Source of the DNA: an uncultured bacterium | Lineage (GTDB): Bacteria; Planctomycetota; Phycisphaerae; Phycisphaerales; SM1A02 | Length of the DNA: 64,000 nucleotides | NCBI GenBank assembly: GCA_903919715.1 | Contig: CAIXJC010000010.1 | Coordinates: forward strand, 124,001-188,000 | Direction: 5' to 3' | Shown: positions 10,451 to 18,933 of the stretch, piece after piece | Position numbering within the stretch: the first letter of the stretch is position 1 | Layout of the letters: each line of letters opens with the position of its first letter | Program-made: the position numbers and the translations under genes | Notes under the pieces: generated by a model | Told to the model about the DNA's origin: nothing | The model's input: the letters and a program-made list of their open reading frames with translations, nothing else | Databases searched by the model: none

Positions 10451-10914
10451 CCTTCGGGACTGACCGCATAAATCTGAAATCGGTGCCCAACAGGCGACCA
10501 TCCAAGTTCCTTGCAAATGCGATTGCGAAGCGCAGTCAGTTCAGCGCTCTGAAACTCAACCAAGCGCCCAGTCTTCATGCACACCATGTGATCGCGCGGT
10601 TCCTTGCCATAAATCAATTGATAGTGTGACTGCTTCGAATCAAACAGCGCCTGGACGATGATCCCGGCATTCTGCAAAAGGTTGATCGTTCGATACGTCG
10701 TCGCCTTCGAAACTCGGTGGCCTCGCCGACGCAATTCAAGCAGCAACTCCTCGGCCTCAAAGATTCCATCCCGGGCAATGATCGCATCCAAAACATCCGC
10801 ACGTTCGGTGGTGTACTTCAGACCCTGAGACTTGAGGTATCGCCGAAAAACGGAACAAAGCGGCGCCATCGATTGGGCGAGCGGCGCGGTCGAAGTTGGA
10901 TCGTTTGCGGGCAT
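10429..10914 (-). CDS. Fur-family metal-responsive transcriptional regulator
   Basis: A 161-residue protein with an N-terminal winged helix (FRRYLKSQGLKYTTERADVL, then SKATTYRTINLL) and a C-terminal dimerisation domain (DHMVCMKTGRLVEF). It should bind DNA in response to Fe, Zn or peroxide. The usual His-rich stretch before DHMVC is reduced to EPRDH, and the second Cys of the C-x2-C structural zinc site is replaced (CMKTG), as in Fur proteins that lack structural zinc. It lies 108 bases downstream of the kinase gene on the same strand. Which metal it senses cannot be told. Confidence 0.85.
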   Translation of the reverse strand: MPANDPTSTAPLAQSMAPLCSVFRRYLKSQGLKYTTERADVLDAIIARDGIFEAEELLLELRRRGHRVSKATTYRTINLLQNAGIIVQALFDSKQSHYQLIYGKEPRDHMVCMKTGRLVEFQSAELTALRNRICKELGWSPVGHRFQIYAVSPEGQSGKLR

Positions 10915-11022
10915 TGAACTGGGGTCAGTTTTAGAGAGTCGCCATACCTCGAAAGTCCGATAATATATGTTCTGTAAAATCTCCTAAACACCGACAGAAC
11001 AAGGGGATTTGCAGCAAATCTC

Positions 11023-13692
11023 TCACTGGCTAGCCTTCCGCTGAGTCTCTTGTTCTTTACTGGCCGCAGTCCATTTTTCGGCGCTTGCTGTGTCGCCAGA
11101 TTTCAACGAGATCTCCACAAGTTTGAGTGCGATATCACTTGCTTCCTTTGCATCTCCAACCTTGTTCGCAAGTTCGTAACTCTTGGCAAGCCACTTCATT
11201 CCTCCTGGCAGATCGCCAAGCGCTGCCAACGCACGACCGTGGGTCTTTACAGCGACCAGTCGCATCGAACTCAGCAACTGGATTGTTTCGTCTTCGGCAT
11301 ACAAACGGACGAGATCGTCTGCCTCCTTGGGATCTCCCTGAGTCAATCGCAATCTGGCTAACGTGATCGTCGGCGCCGCAGCCTGTTGACTCCGTTCGCC
11401 AAACAGTCCCGTGTATCCAGCGGCGGCTTCACGCCAGAGTTTTTCGGCGTCGACGGGTCGACCCATGTCCATGTAGAGAAAACCAAGATTATTCAAAGAT
11501 CCAAGCGTGCTCTCCGCTTTGTCACCAAGCGACTGGCGCTTGCGGGAAATGTTGTCGAGGTAGATCGCTTCAGCTTCAGGAAGTTTCTCCTGCATTTCCA
11601 AGACCATTGCCAAATTCCCTTGAACCGTGAGTGCGAACTTCGAGTTCACACCATAACGCTTTTCGAAACGCGGGAGAATTGCGCGATAGATTTCTTCAGC
11701 ACCTGCGAGACGCTTTGAATCTCGCAGAATGGCAGCCAGATTATTTTGGGCGATCAGCGCAAACGGATGGTCGGCACCAAACACTCTTTGCATATCCGCG
11801 ACGATGGATCGGAAAGACGTTTCGGATTCTTCGACGTCGCCCTTGGCCTTGAAGACCAATGCCAAATTGTTTCGAGCAAGCAGTGTGTCCGGAGCGTCTG
11901 CGCCAAAGAGCTTTGTGCGCTGCGCAACGGTTTCTTCGAGCACGCCACGTGCTTCCTCCAATTTCCCAAGGCGGCGCTGCACATCTGCGAGGTTGTCCAT
12001 TGACCTCAAAGTTCCTGCGTCATCCATGCCAAGAATCGCTCGTTTCTTGGCGACAACTTGCAGATACAACTCTTCCGCCTCCTTGGTGCGACCTTGCTCG
12101 TTGCGAAGCCATGCGAGATTGTGAAACGAAGTCAGCGTGGACGCATGATCCTCTCCCAAGGACGCACGCCGCTGTGTCAGCAAACGTTCAAATATTGGAG
12201 CTGCTTCATCAACTCGATCACTCAGCAAGAGAACATTTGCAAGTTCGTTCTGCGCTTCAAGTACTCGTGAATCGTCAGACGGATACAAGTCGCTGATGAG
12301 TTTCACTTCGCCCGTGATGTGTTCAAGTGCCTTTGCATACTCGCCGATGGATCGATACGCGGCTCCAGCGGTTCCGTGAGCATCAGCAGCAAGAATGGGA
12401 TCATCGCTGTATCGAATATCGATCTCGCCCATTGACTGGTCAAAGACCAACAGCATCAACTTCGTATCCATTCCTTTGGCAATCTCTGGATCGACCGAGC
12501 TGATCATCTGCGTATTGAAACTATGCAAGCGTTCCGCGCGTGCAAGTTGGCGGTTCGCTTCTGCGAGTCCGTACGCCATGGCAACCGTTCCACCAATCAT
12601 TCCAAACGCAATCAATACAACAGCTGTCAGCACAAGTCGGTTGCGACGAGCAAACTTTCGTAACCGAACACTCTGCGATGCTCGGCGAGCGAGAACTGGT
12701 TCGAAGTGAATCCATCGATTCAAATCTTCGCCAAGTGCGTCGCATGTCGGATATCGCCGTTCCACATCCTTTTCAAGGCAGCGAAGGATGACGAAATCGA
12801 GTTGGCCTCGAATCGTGCGAACGAGTCCAATGGGACTTAATCCGCGCGCATGCGCCCGCAACCCTCCTTCAGCGATTTCCGCTGCATTTGCACGGCGAAC
12901 GAGTTCGCTTGGTACTTCCGCTTCGGACTCACGAATGATTCGCTGTGCTTCCACCGCTCCAGCTGCACGAAGTTGGCGAGGATCAAATGGCGAGAGCCCA
13001 GTCAACAATTGGTGCAAAACGACACCAAGCGAATAGATGTCTGCTCGCGTGTCGAGCTGCCGAGTGCCTGTGAGTTGTTCTGGCGCCATGTATTCAAGCG
13101 TCCCAACTGGTCCAGCGCCATCGCCTCGCATGGAAGGCAACGCATCGGGATCATCCGCAAGCCGAGCAACTCCGAAGTCGATCACTTTGACGACTGGTCG
13201 ACCATCGACATCTCTGACGAGAATGTTGGAGGACTTCAGATCAAGATGGATGACTCCTTTTGTGTGCGCATGTTGCACGGCGGTCGCCACCTGTCGCATC
13301 AATCCCAATCTGGACTCGATCGAAAGCTGATGACGATCGCACCAGTCGAAGATTGGCTCCCCTTCGACTAATTCCATAATGAAAAACAAACTTCCATCCT
13401 GCGCTTCACCGGCATCGAAAACTTGCGCAATACCAGGATGGTCCATTCGTGCAAGCAGGCGGCGCTCGGATTCGAATCGCTGGCGTGATCGCGGACCTGC
13501 AATCACCGTTCGCATGACCTTGACTGCGACTTTTCGGCAAAGTGGCCCCTGCTGTTCGCAGAGCCATACCGCACCAAACCCCCCTGCGCCAAGCAGACGA
13601 ATGACAGTCAGCCCAGGAAGCGATGGCGGCTGAAGTGCAACGGGACGAAGGTCATCTGCTTTCCAAAGATTATGGCTGAGGTCATCGCTCAT
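11023..13692 (-). CDS. Transmembrane Ser/Thr protein kinase with C-terminal TPR repeats
   Basis: An 889-residue protein. The kinase domain is at about residues 30-330: glycine loop LGAGGFGAVW, lysine K58 in KVAVKVM, DFG at 172-174, YMAPEQL. The catalytic loop reads HLDLKSSN, so the Arg of HRD is Leu (a non-RD kinase), though the catalytic Asp151 remains. A single membrane helix (about 352-375) precedes about seven 42-residue TPRs of the kinesin-light-chain type (about 430-880) on the far side. ATG overlaps the lysC stop (ATGA), so it is translationally coupled to aspartokinase. Its ligand and targets are unknown. Confidence 0.9.
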   Translation of the reverse strand: MSDDLSHNLWKADDLRPVALQPPSLPGLTVIRLLGAGGFGAVWLCEQQGPLCRKVAVKVMRTVIAGPRSRQRFESERRLLARMDHPGIAQVFDAGEAQDGSLFFIMELVEGEPIFDWCDRHQLSIESRLGLMRQVATAVQHAHTKGVIHLDLKSSNILVRDVDGRPVVKVIDFGVARLADDPDALPSMRGDGAGPVGTLEYMAPEQLTGTRQLDTRADIYSLGVVLHQLLTGLSPFDPRQLRAAGAVEAQRIIRESEAEVPSELVRRANAAEIAEGGLRAHARGLSPIGLVRTIRGQLDFVILRCLEKDVERRYPTCDALGEDLNRWIHFEPVLARRASQSVRLRKFARRNRLVLTAVVLIAFGMIGGTVAMAYGLAEANRQLARAERLHSFNTQMISSVDPEIAKGMDTKLMLLVFDQSMGEIDIRYSDDPILAADAHGTAGAAYRSIGEYAKALEHITGEVKLISDLYPSDDSRVLEAQNELANVLLLSDRVDEAAPIFERLLTQRRASLGEDHASTLTSFHNLAWLRNEQGRTKEAEELYLQVVAKKRAILGMDDAGTLRSMDNLADVQRRLGKLEEARGVLEETVAQRTKLFGADAPDTLLARNNLALVFKAKGDVEESETSFRSIVADMQRVFGADHPFALIAQNNLAAILRDSKRLAGAEEIYRAILPRFEKRYGVNSKFALTVQGNLAMVLEMQEKLPEAEAIYLDNISRKRQSLGDKAESTLGSLNNLGFLYMDMGRPVDAEKLWREAAAGYTGLFGERSQQAAAPTITLARLRLTQGDPKEADDLVRLYAEDETIQLLSSMRLVAVKTHGRALAALGDLPGGMKWLAKSYELANKVGDAKEASDIALKLVEISLKSGDTASAEKWTAASKEQETQRKASQ

Positions 13693-14957
13693 AAGCGTGT
13701 TGAATCCGTCTGCATCGCCATCGTCGCGTTGGCTCCAAGTCCAAGCCCGAAAGTGGAATGCACCGCTTCCAAACCACGCTGCCCGTTCGCTGCATCAATG
13801 ATGCAACTGATCTTAATTTCACTCGTCGTGATGTTATGAATCGCAACGCCAGCCTCGCCAAGCGCGCGGAACATACGGCTTGCAACGCCTGCGTGACTCT
13901 TCATACCAACACCGACGACGGAGACTTTGGCAAGTCCAACCTCCACTGACATCTCGCCTTCACCCAACTCTTGAAGTGTCTTGGCGACGATCTGCTTCGA
14001 CTCTGCGAGGTCGGCGTGTTCAACGGTAAACGCGATCATCGCGGCTGAACCTTGTTCGGTCTGCATGATGTCATCGACCACAATGTTCGCATGTGCGAGT
14101 GCTGTAAAGAGCCGCCCCTGAAGACCGACAACATTGCGAATTTGCCGAATGCTGACGCGACCAAGTTCATCCTTGAGTGCGCAACCGACGACTGCGAGTT
14201 CTTCCATATTTGGACTCTCCCGAGAGATCATCGTTCCATGATCTGGTTTTTGACTATGCCTGACATGAATTGGAACGCCGTACTTTTCGCCGAATAGCAC
14301 AGCACGCGCGTGGAGAACTCCCGCACCGAGCATTGCGAGCTCGAGCATCTCCTCGTATGAAATCCTTGGCAATTTGACAGCAGAACGAACGAGTCTTGGA
14401 TCGGCCGTATAGACGCCATCAACATCAGTAAATATCTCGCAGTACCCGCCCGCTTCTGCGACACGCAGCGCCGCAGCGATGGCAACCGCCGTCGTATCAC
14501 TTCCACCACGACCGAGTGTGGTGATCTCGCCTTCGTCGCTCGTTCCTTGAAATCCAGCAACGACAGGAATCTCACCGCGTGAGATCAATCGTTCCAATCG
14601 ACCGCACTCGATCCGAGTAATTCGCGCACGCCCATGAACGCCATCCGTACGCAGTCCCGCCTGCCCACCGGTCAGACTGCTTGCTGGACATCCAAGTTCG
14701 CGAAGTGCCATCGCCAATAATGCAACACTGGCCTGTTCGCCGGTTGCCATCAGCATGTCGAGTTCGCGTCGATCGGGAGAAGTTGAGACCTGCTCAGCAA
14801 GAGCAATCAACTCATCGGTCGTCTTCCCCATCGCACTCACCACGACGACAACTTCAAAGCCAGATCCGCGTGCATCAGCAACGCGTTGCGCAGCACGACG
14901 AATGCGCACAGGATCCGAAACGCTTGTCCCACCGAATTTCTGAACGATCGTCGGCAT
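13689..14957 (-). CDS. lysC: Aspartate kinase
   Basis: A 422-residue enzyme for the first step to lysine, threonine and methionine. The catalytic domain has KFGGTSVSD at the start and GRGGSDTTAVAIAAAL, and two ACT regulatory domains follow (about 265-420, with VGMKSHAGVASRMF and IKISCIID), indicating amino-acid feedback control. It starts 26 bases after the typA stop and overlaps the kinase gene by 4 bases. No lysine riboswitch is possible in the short gap. Confidence 0.93.
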   Translation of the reverse strand: MPTIVQKFGGTSVSDPVRIRRAAQRVADARGSGFEVVVVVSAMGKTTDELIALAEQVSTSPDRRELDMLMATGEQASVALLAMALRELGCPASSLTGGQAGLRTDGVHGRARITRIECGRLERLISRGEIPVVAGFQGTSDEGEITTLGRGGSDTTAVAIAAALRVAEAGGYCEIFTDVDGVYTADPRLVRSAVKLPRISYEEMLELAMLGAGVLHARAVLFGEKYGVPIHVRHSQKPDHGTMISRESPNMEELAVVGCALKDELGRVSIRQIRNVVGLQGRLFTALAHANIVVDDIMQTEQGSAAMIAFTVEHADLAESKQIVAKTLQELGEGEMSVEVGLAKVSVVGVGMKSHAGVASRMFRALGEAGVAIHNITTSEIKISCIIDAANGQRGLEAVHSTFGLGLGANATMAMQTDSTRL

Positions 14958-14983
14958 CAGACGAATCCTACGAGCAGATTCGC

Positions 14984-16864
14984 TTATTCGTCTGCCCCGA
15001 CGCTTGCGGCTTCCCGATCTTTTTGCTGACGGACCAATTTCTTGCGGTCATTTTCCTTCAAGATCTTCTTGCGAATTCTGATGGCGATTGGCGTGATTTC
15101 GACATATTCGTCGACTTCCAGATATTCCAGCGCGCTCTCCAAACTGAGTGGACGCGGCGACTTCAGGACGACCGTTGCTTCCTTGTTCGATTCGCGCACG
15201 TTGGACATTGGCTTGGGCTTCACAACATTCACGTGCAGATCTTTATCGCGGTTGTGCTCTCCAACCACCATTCCCTCATAGACGATATCGCCGTGGCTGA
15301 CGAACATCACTCCGCGCTCAGCTAGGTTCAACAACGAGAAAGTCGTTGCGGTTCCAGCTTCAACCGCCACCATCACTCCGTTGATTCGCTTACGAGGAGC
15401 AAATCGCACCGGACGGTAGTCGCTGAACGAATGGTGCATGACCGCCTCGCCGCCCGTGGCGTTGAGGATGCGCGTCCGAAGTCCGATTAAGCCTCGGGCA
15501 GGAATATCCGCTTCGACATGTGTTCGCGTTCCGCGCATATCCACCTTGGTGATTTCACCGCCTCGTTGACCAAGCAACTCCAATGCGCCACCCATCACAT
15601 GCTGTGCAACATCGAGGACGAGTCGTTCATACGGTTCGTTCATCACGCCGTCGATTTCTCGTTCGATGACTTCAGGCTTGCCGACGGTCAGTTCGTATCC
15701 CTCGCGCCGCATCGTTTCGAGAAGAACGCCTAAATGCAGAAGTCCGCGTCCAGAAACATGGAATTCTTCCGCACCGTCGCCAGGCAACACTCGCAGTGCA
15801 ACATTGGCACGCAATTCACGCTCAAGACGCTCCGCAATTTGACGGCTCGTCACGAATTTTCCTTCACGTCCCACAAGTGGACCATCGTTGATTCGGAAAA
15901 TCATGTGCAGCGTCGGTTCGTCGACGCGAACTCGCGGCATCGGCAACGGACTTTCTGGAAGACAAACCGTATCGCCGATTTCGATATCTGTAATTCCTTC
16001 GATCGCACAAAGATCGCCAGCTTCGATTGACTCCGCAGCCATTCGAGCAAGTCCTTCGAAACGCTTCACGCCTTGAATGCGACCCTTTCGAAACGAACCG
16101 TCCGCCTTACAAACGACGACCGCCATGTTGGCCTTCAGCACGCCGTCGAAGACGCGTCCGATTCCTAACCGACCGACGTAATCGTTTGAATCAAGATTGA
16201 CGACGAGGAACTTCAAGGGTGCGTTCAAATCTCCAGATGGCGCAGGCACGCGCTCTGCGATCGTCGCGAAAAGATCGTCGACTCCGTTGAGACGATCGTC
16301 GCGATCGCGACTCGCCCAACCATCGCGACCAGACGCCCACACCACAGGAAAGTCTAATGCAATTTCATCTGCGCCCAAATCGATCAGCAGATCAAACACT
16401 TCATCGACGACTGCCGATGGCCTTGCGTCAGGTCGATCACACTTGTTCACAACGAGGATGGGCTTCAAACCAATTTCAAGCGCCTTGGAAAGCACGAAGC
16501 GCGTTTGTGGCATCGGACCTTCCATCGCATCGACCAACAACAAGCAACCATCTGCCATACGCAGAACGCGTTCGACTTCACCACCGAAGTCGGCATGGCC
16601 TGGCGTGTCGATAATGTTGACTCGCATCGCAAGACCCACTTGCGGTCCTTTTTTTACAACATAATTGACTGCACAATTTTTCGACAAGATGGTGATCCCC
16701 CGCTCACGTTCAAGCGGATTAGAATCCATTACGCATTCCGCCCCCTGCTCGACTTCAAGAGCGGCACTTGATGAACGCAACATGGCGTCCACCAGCGTGG
16801 TCTTTCCATGGTCAACGTGGGCGATGATCGCGACATTTCGGATATTTTTTTGTTCGTATGCCAT
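14984..16864 (-). CDS. typA: Ribosome-associated GTPase TypA/BipA
   Basis: A 626-residue translational GTPase of the EF-G superfamily that binds the ribosome under stress and assists 50S assembly. The G domain has AHVDHGKTTL (P-loop), DTPGHADFGGEVERVL and NKCD; then come EF-G-like domains and the TypA-specific C-terminus with GTRTHVEADIPARGLIG. The start MAYEQKNIRN at 16864 matches the family; an upstream in-frame start at 16918 would add 18 non-conserved residues overlapping the divergent gene. It is the first gene of a minus-strand run with lysC, the kinase and the Fur-family regulator. Confidence 0.95.
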   Translation of the reverse strand: MAYEQKNIRNVAIIAHVDHGKTTLVDAMLRSSSAALEVEQGAECVMDSNPLERERGITILSKNCAVNYVVKKGPQVGLAMRVNIIDTPGHADFGGEVERVLRMADGCLLLVDAMEGPMPQTRFVLSKALEIGLKPILVVNKCDRPDARPSAVVDEVFDLLIDLGADEIALDFPVVWASGRDGWASRDRDDRLNGVDDLFATIAERVPAPSGDLNAPLKFLVVNLDSNDYVGRLGIGRVFDGVLKANMAVVVCKADGSFRKGRIQGVKRFEGLARMAAESIEAGDLCAIEGITDIEIGDTVCLPESPLPMPRVRVDEPTLHMIFRINDGPLVGREGKFVTSRQIAERLERELRANVALRVLPGDGAEEFHVSGRGLLHLGVLLETMRREGYELTVGKPEVIEREIDGVMNEPYERLVLDVAQHVMGGALELLGQRGGEITKVDMRGTRTHVEADIPARGLIGLRTRILNATGGEAVMHHSFSDYRPVRFAPRKRINGVMVAVEAGTATTFSLLNLAERGVMFVSHGDIVYEGMVVGEHNRDKDLHVNVVKPKPMSNVRESNKEATVVLKSPRPLSLESALEYLEVDEYVEITPIAIRIRKKILKENDRKKLVRQQKDREAASVGADE

Positions 16865-16884
16865 AAGAAAACAAGTAGAGTCTT

Positions 16885-17286
16885 GTGAGCCTACTCGCAA
16901 TGCCAGATTCCGCACCATCTATTATTTGGAAATCTCCATCGAGGGTCCGTATTGCGATCGCTCTGGGAATTGCCCTGCTATCAGACGGCCTTAGTTTCGT
17001 CTTGTCCCCCACTGTTATTGCCGAGCCATTTGTCATCGGAATTGACCTTGTAACAGGCATTCTGATCTGGTGGGCTCTGGGACGACCGATGCTGCTCTTC
17101 GCTGTCTTTGTCGCCGAAGCGATTCCTGGGGTCGGGATGGTTCCACTCTGGACTATGGTCGTTGCGATTCTTGCTACGACAGGTCGCCTGCCAAGCAGAA
17201 TGGGCGGCCCAATATCGAATTCGAAGGGGCCGAATGAGCCACCGTCGATTTCACCACCTCAAGCCCCGAACACTCAGCAGTTGTAA
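16885..17286 (+). CDS. Small membrane protein of unknown function
   Basis: An open frame of 133 codons from GTG at 16885 (or ATG at 16900, losing five residues). It shows two to three hydrophobic segments (IAIALGIALLSDGLSFVL; FVIGIDLVTGILIWWALG; MLLFAVFVAEAIPGVGMV), then a Pro/Ser-rich tail. The pattern fits a small inner-membrane protein, a type often seen beside typA-like genes without known role. The start is 20 bases from the divergent typA start and the end overlaps the carboxypeptidase gene by 13 bases. Coding nature is likely, function unknown. Confidence 0.6.
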   Translation: MSLLAMPDSAPSIIWKSPSRVRIAIALGIALLSDGLSFVLSPTVIAEPFVIGIDLVTGILIWWALGRPMLLFAVFVAEAIPGVGMVPLWTMVVAILATTGRLPSRMGGPISNSKGPNEPPSISPPQAPNTQQL

Positions 17287-18827
17287 AGAGGTCGTAACTT
17301 TCCCTCGAGGTAGTTGAGGTAATGCTCCGAAGAGAGCGGCGAACCCGTCACTCGCTTGCAGAGATCTTCTGGAAGATACCGACGACCGTGCGCATGAATT
17401 TCTTTGTTCAGCCATTCACGAAGAGGGACGAAATCACCCTTCGCAAACCCATCTTCAAGACCTGGGACCGCCCGCTTCGCCGCATCGAAGAATTGAGCGG
17501 AGTAGAGAGTGCCGAGGGTGTATGTCGGGAAATATCCAAAGGCGCCCATACTCCAATGAACATCTTGCAAGCATCCACGTCGATCATCCGGAACAGTCAA
17601 GCCGAGGTATTCCTTGTATCGGCGATTCCATTCACCTGGTAGATCCTTGGGCGCGAGCGCCCCGCTGATCAGCAATCGCTCAATCTCGAAGCGAACCATA
17701 ACGTGCATGTTGTATGTCGCTTCGTCTGCATCAACTCGAATAAACCCTGGCTCAACAATGTTCGCGGCGCCGTACAACTCGTCAAGGGAAAACCCATCAA
17801 TACTGCGACCAAAAAAGCCTTCGAGTTTTGGTGCACACCACTTCCAGAACGGAAGTCCGCGCCCGACTTGATTTTCCCAGAGTCGACTCTGACTCTCATG
17901 AATCCCCAGCGAAATCGCACTCCCCGCTGGCGTTCCGATCGCGCGATTCGGTAATCCTTGTTCATACATTCCATGCCCCGCCTCATGCATCGATGATCCG
18001 AGTGCATCGTTGACACATGTTTCGGAATACCGCGTCGTCATGCGAACATCATCACAATGACTTCCGCCACAGAATGGGTGCGTACTCGCATCCAAACGCC
18101 CACGCTGAAAATCAAATCCGATCGACTCAACGACCATTCGAACGAACTTCGCCTGAGCGTCTATTGGAAGTGCGAGCTCGTTAAACCGATTCGAGGGACG
18201 ACGTGTCCCGCCCATCAAGTCACCAAGCAGTTTGACCAAACGTGATCGCAGTGGCGTAAAAACTTTCGTCACCGACGCAGCTGTACATCCAGGTTCGTAT
18301 GTGTCGGCAAGTGCATCCCAAGGCTCTCCACCCGCTGGAATTCCAAGACACGCTGCCTTCTCCCGATTGAGTGCCACGAGCTTCTCGAGCCACGGCAGGA
18401 ACATCTGAAAGTTGCTCGCCTTTCGGGCGGTTGCCCAATCGTGCTGAGCCTTGCTCGAAACTTCTGCCAACTCGCTGATGAGGCGCTCAGGAAGTTTGGT
18501 CGCTCGATTGAAGTCCCGACGGAGTTCAACGATGTTCGCTGATTCCACGGAATCGCAATCCATGAATGCACGATCTGCTTCGCACTGCGCAATCAACTCA
18601 CCAACTTTGGGATGAGTGGACATCTGATGCTGCAGTCGAGCGAGAATCGCGAGCTGTCGACTTCTGAGTTCCACTCCACCTTCTGGCATCATCGTTTCCT
18701 GATCCCAACTCAGAATCCCCTCGGTCGATCCAATCAGATGCGCATCACGAACGCGGTCCATCAGCTCTTCATAGGCCTTGGGAGTCTTGATCGATGTGGT
18801 CGACGATTGGAGAGTCGCTGAAGTCAT
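17274..18827 (-). CDS. M32 family carboxypeptidase (thermostable carboxypeptidase 1 type)
   Basis: A 517-residue cytoplasmic metallocarboxypeptidase that removes C-terminal residues with broad specificity. The zinc motif HEAGHGMYEQGL is clear, preceded by the conserved TTRYSETCVNDALGSSM region; the family-typical GILSWDQETMMPEGG is at the N-terminus and a late IRVDADEATYNMHVMVRFE block is also diagnostic. Length is normal for M32. No signal peptide. A bidirectional terminator hairpin lies just upstream, separating it from the DUF1573-ankyrin gene. Confidence 0.95.
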   Translation of the reverse strand: MTSATLQSSTTSIKTPKAYEELMDRVRDAHLIGSTEGILSWDQETMMPEGGVELRSRQLAILARLQHQMSTHPKVGELIAQCEADRAFMDCDSVESANIVELRRDFNRATKLPERLISELAEVSSKAQHDWATARKASNFQMFLPWLEKLVALNREKAACLGIPAGGEPWDALADTYEPGCTAASVTKVFTPLRSRLVKLLGDLMGGTRRPSNRFNELALPIDAQAKFVRMVVESIGFDFQRGRLDASTHPFCGGSHCDDVRMTTRYSETCVNDALGSSMHEAGHGMYEQGLPNRAIGTPAGSAISLGIHESQSRLWENQVGRGLPFWKWCAPKLEGFFGRSIDGFSLDELYGAANIVEPGFIRVDADEATYNMHVMVRFEIERLLISGALAPKDLPGEWNRRYKEYLGLTVPDDRRGCLQDVHWSMGAFGYFPTYTLGTLYSAQFFDAAKRAVPGLEDGFAKGDFVPLREWLNKEIHAHGRRYLPEDLCKRVTGSPLSSEHYLNYLEGKLRPLYNC

Positions 18828-18866
18828 AGGGCTACTCTATAGCGAATTCGCGCAACTGGACATAAA

Positions 18867-18890
18867 AAAGCCCCCGCATGCGGGGGCTTT
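18867..18890. terminator. Intrinsic terminator hairpin
   Basis: A perfect 12-base-per-arm inverted repeat, AAAGCCCCCGCA / TGCGGGGGCTTT, flanked by a run of A on the left. It sits 43 bases beyond the end of the minus-strand DUF1573-ankyrin gene and so would terminate it; the A run gives a U tract on that strand. Confidence 0.8.
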
Positions 18891-18933
18891 CAAGATGGCT
18901 TTAGACGGGGTTTAAAGAGCGTTTAAACGCGAA

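Noticed and set aside
10930-11000. AT-rich promoter-like TATATTAT on the minus strand upstream of the Fur-family gene
   Set aside because: A -10-like element is visible but the -35 match is poor; not listed as a feature.
14958-14983. Lysine riboswitch in front of lysC
   Set aside because: The gap to typA is only 26 bases, too short for any riboswitch.
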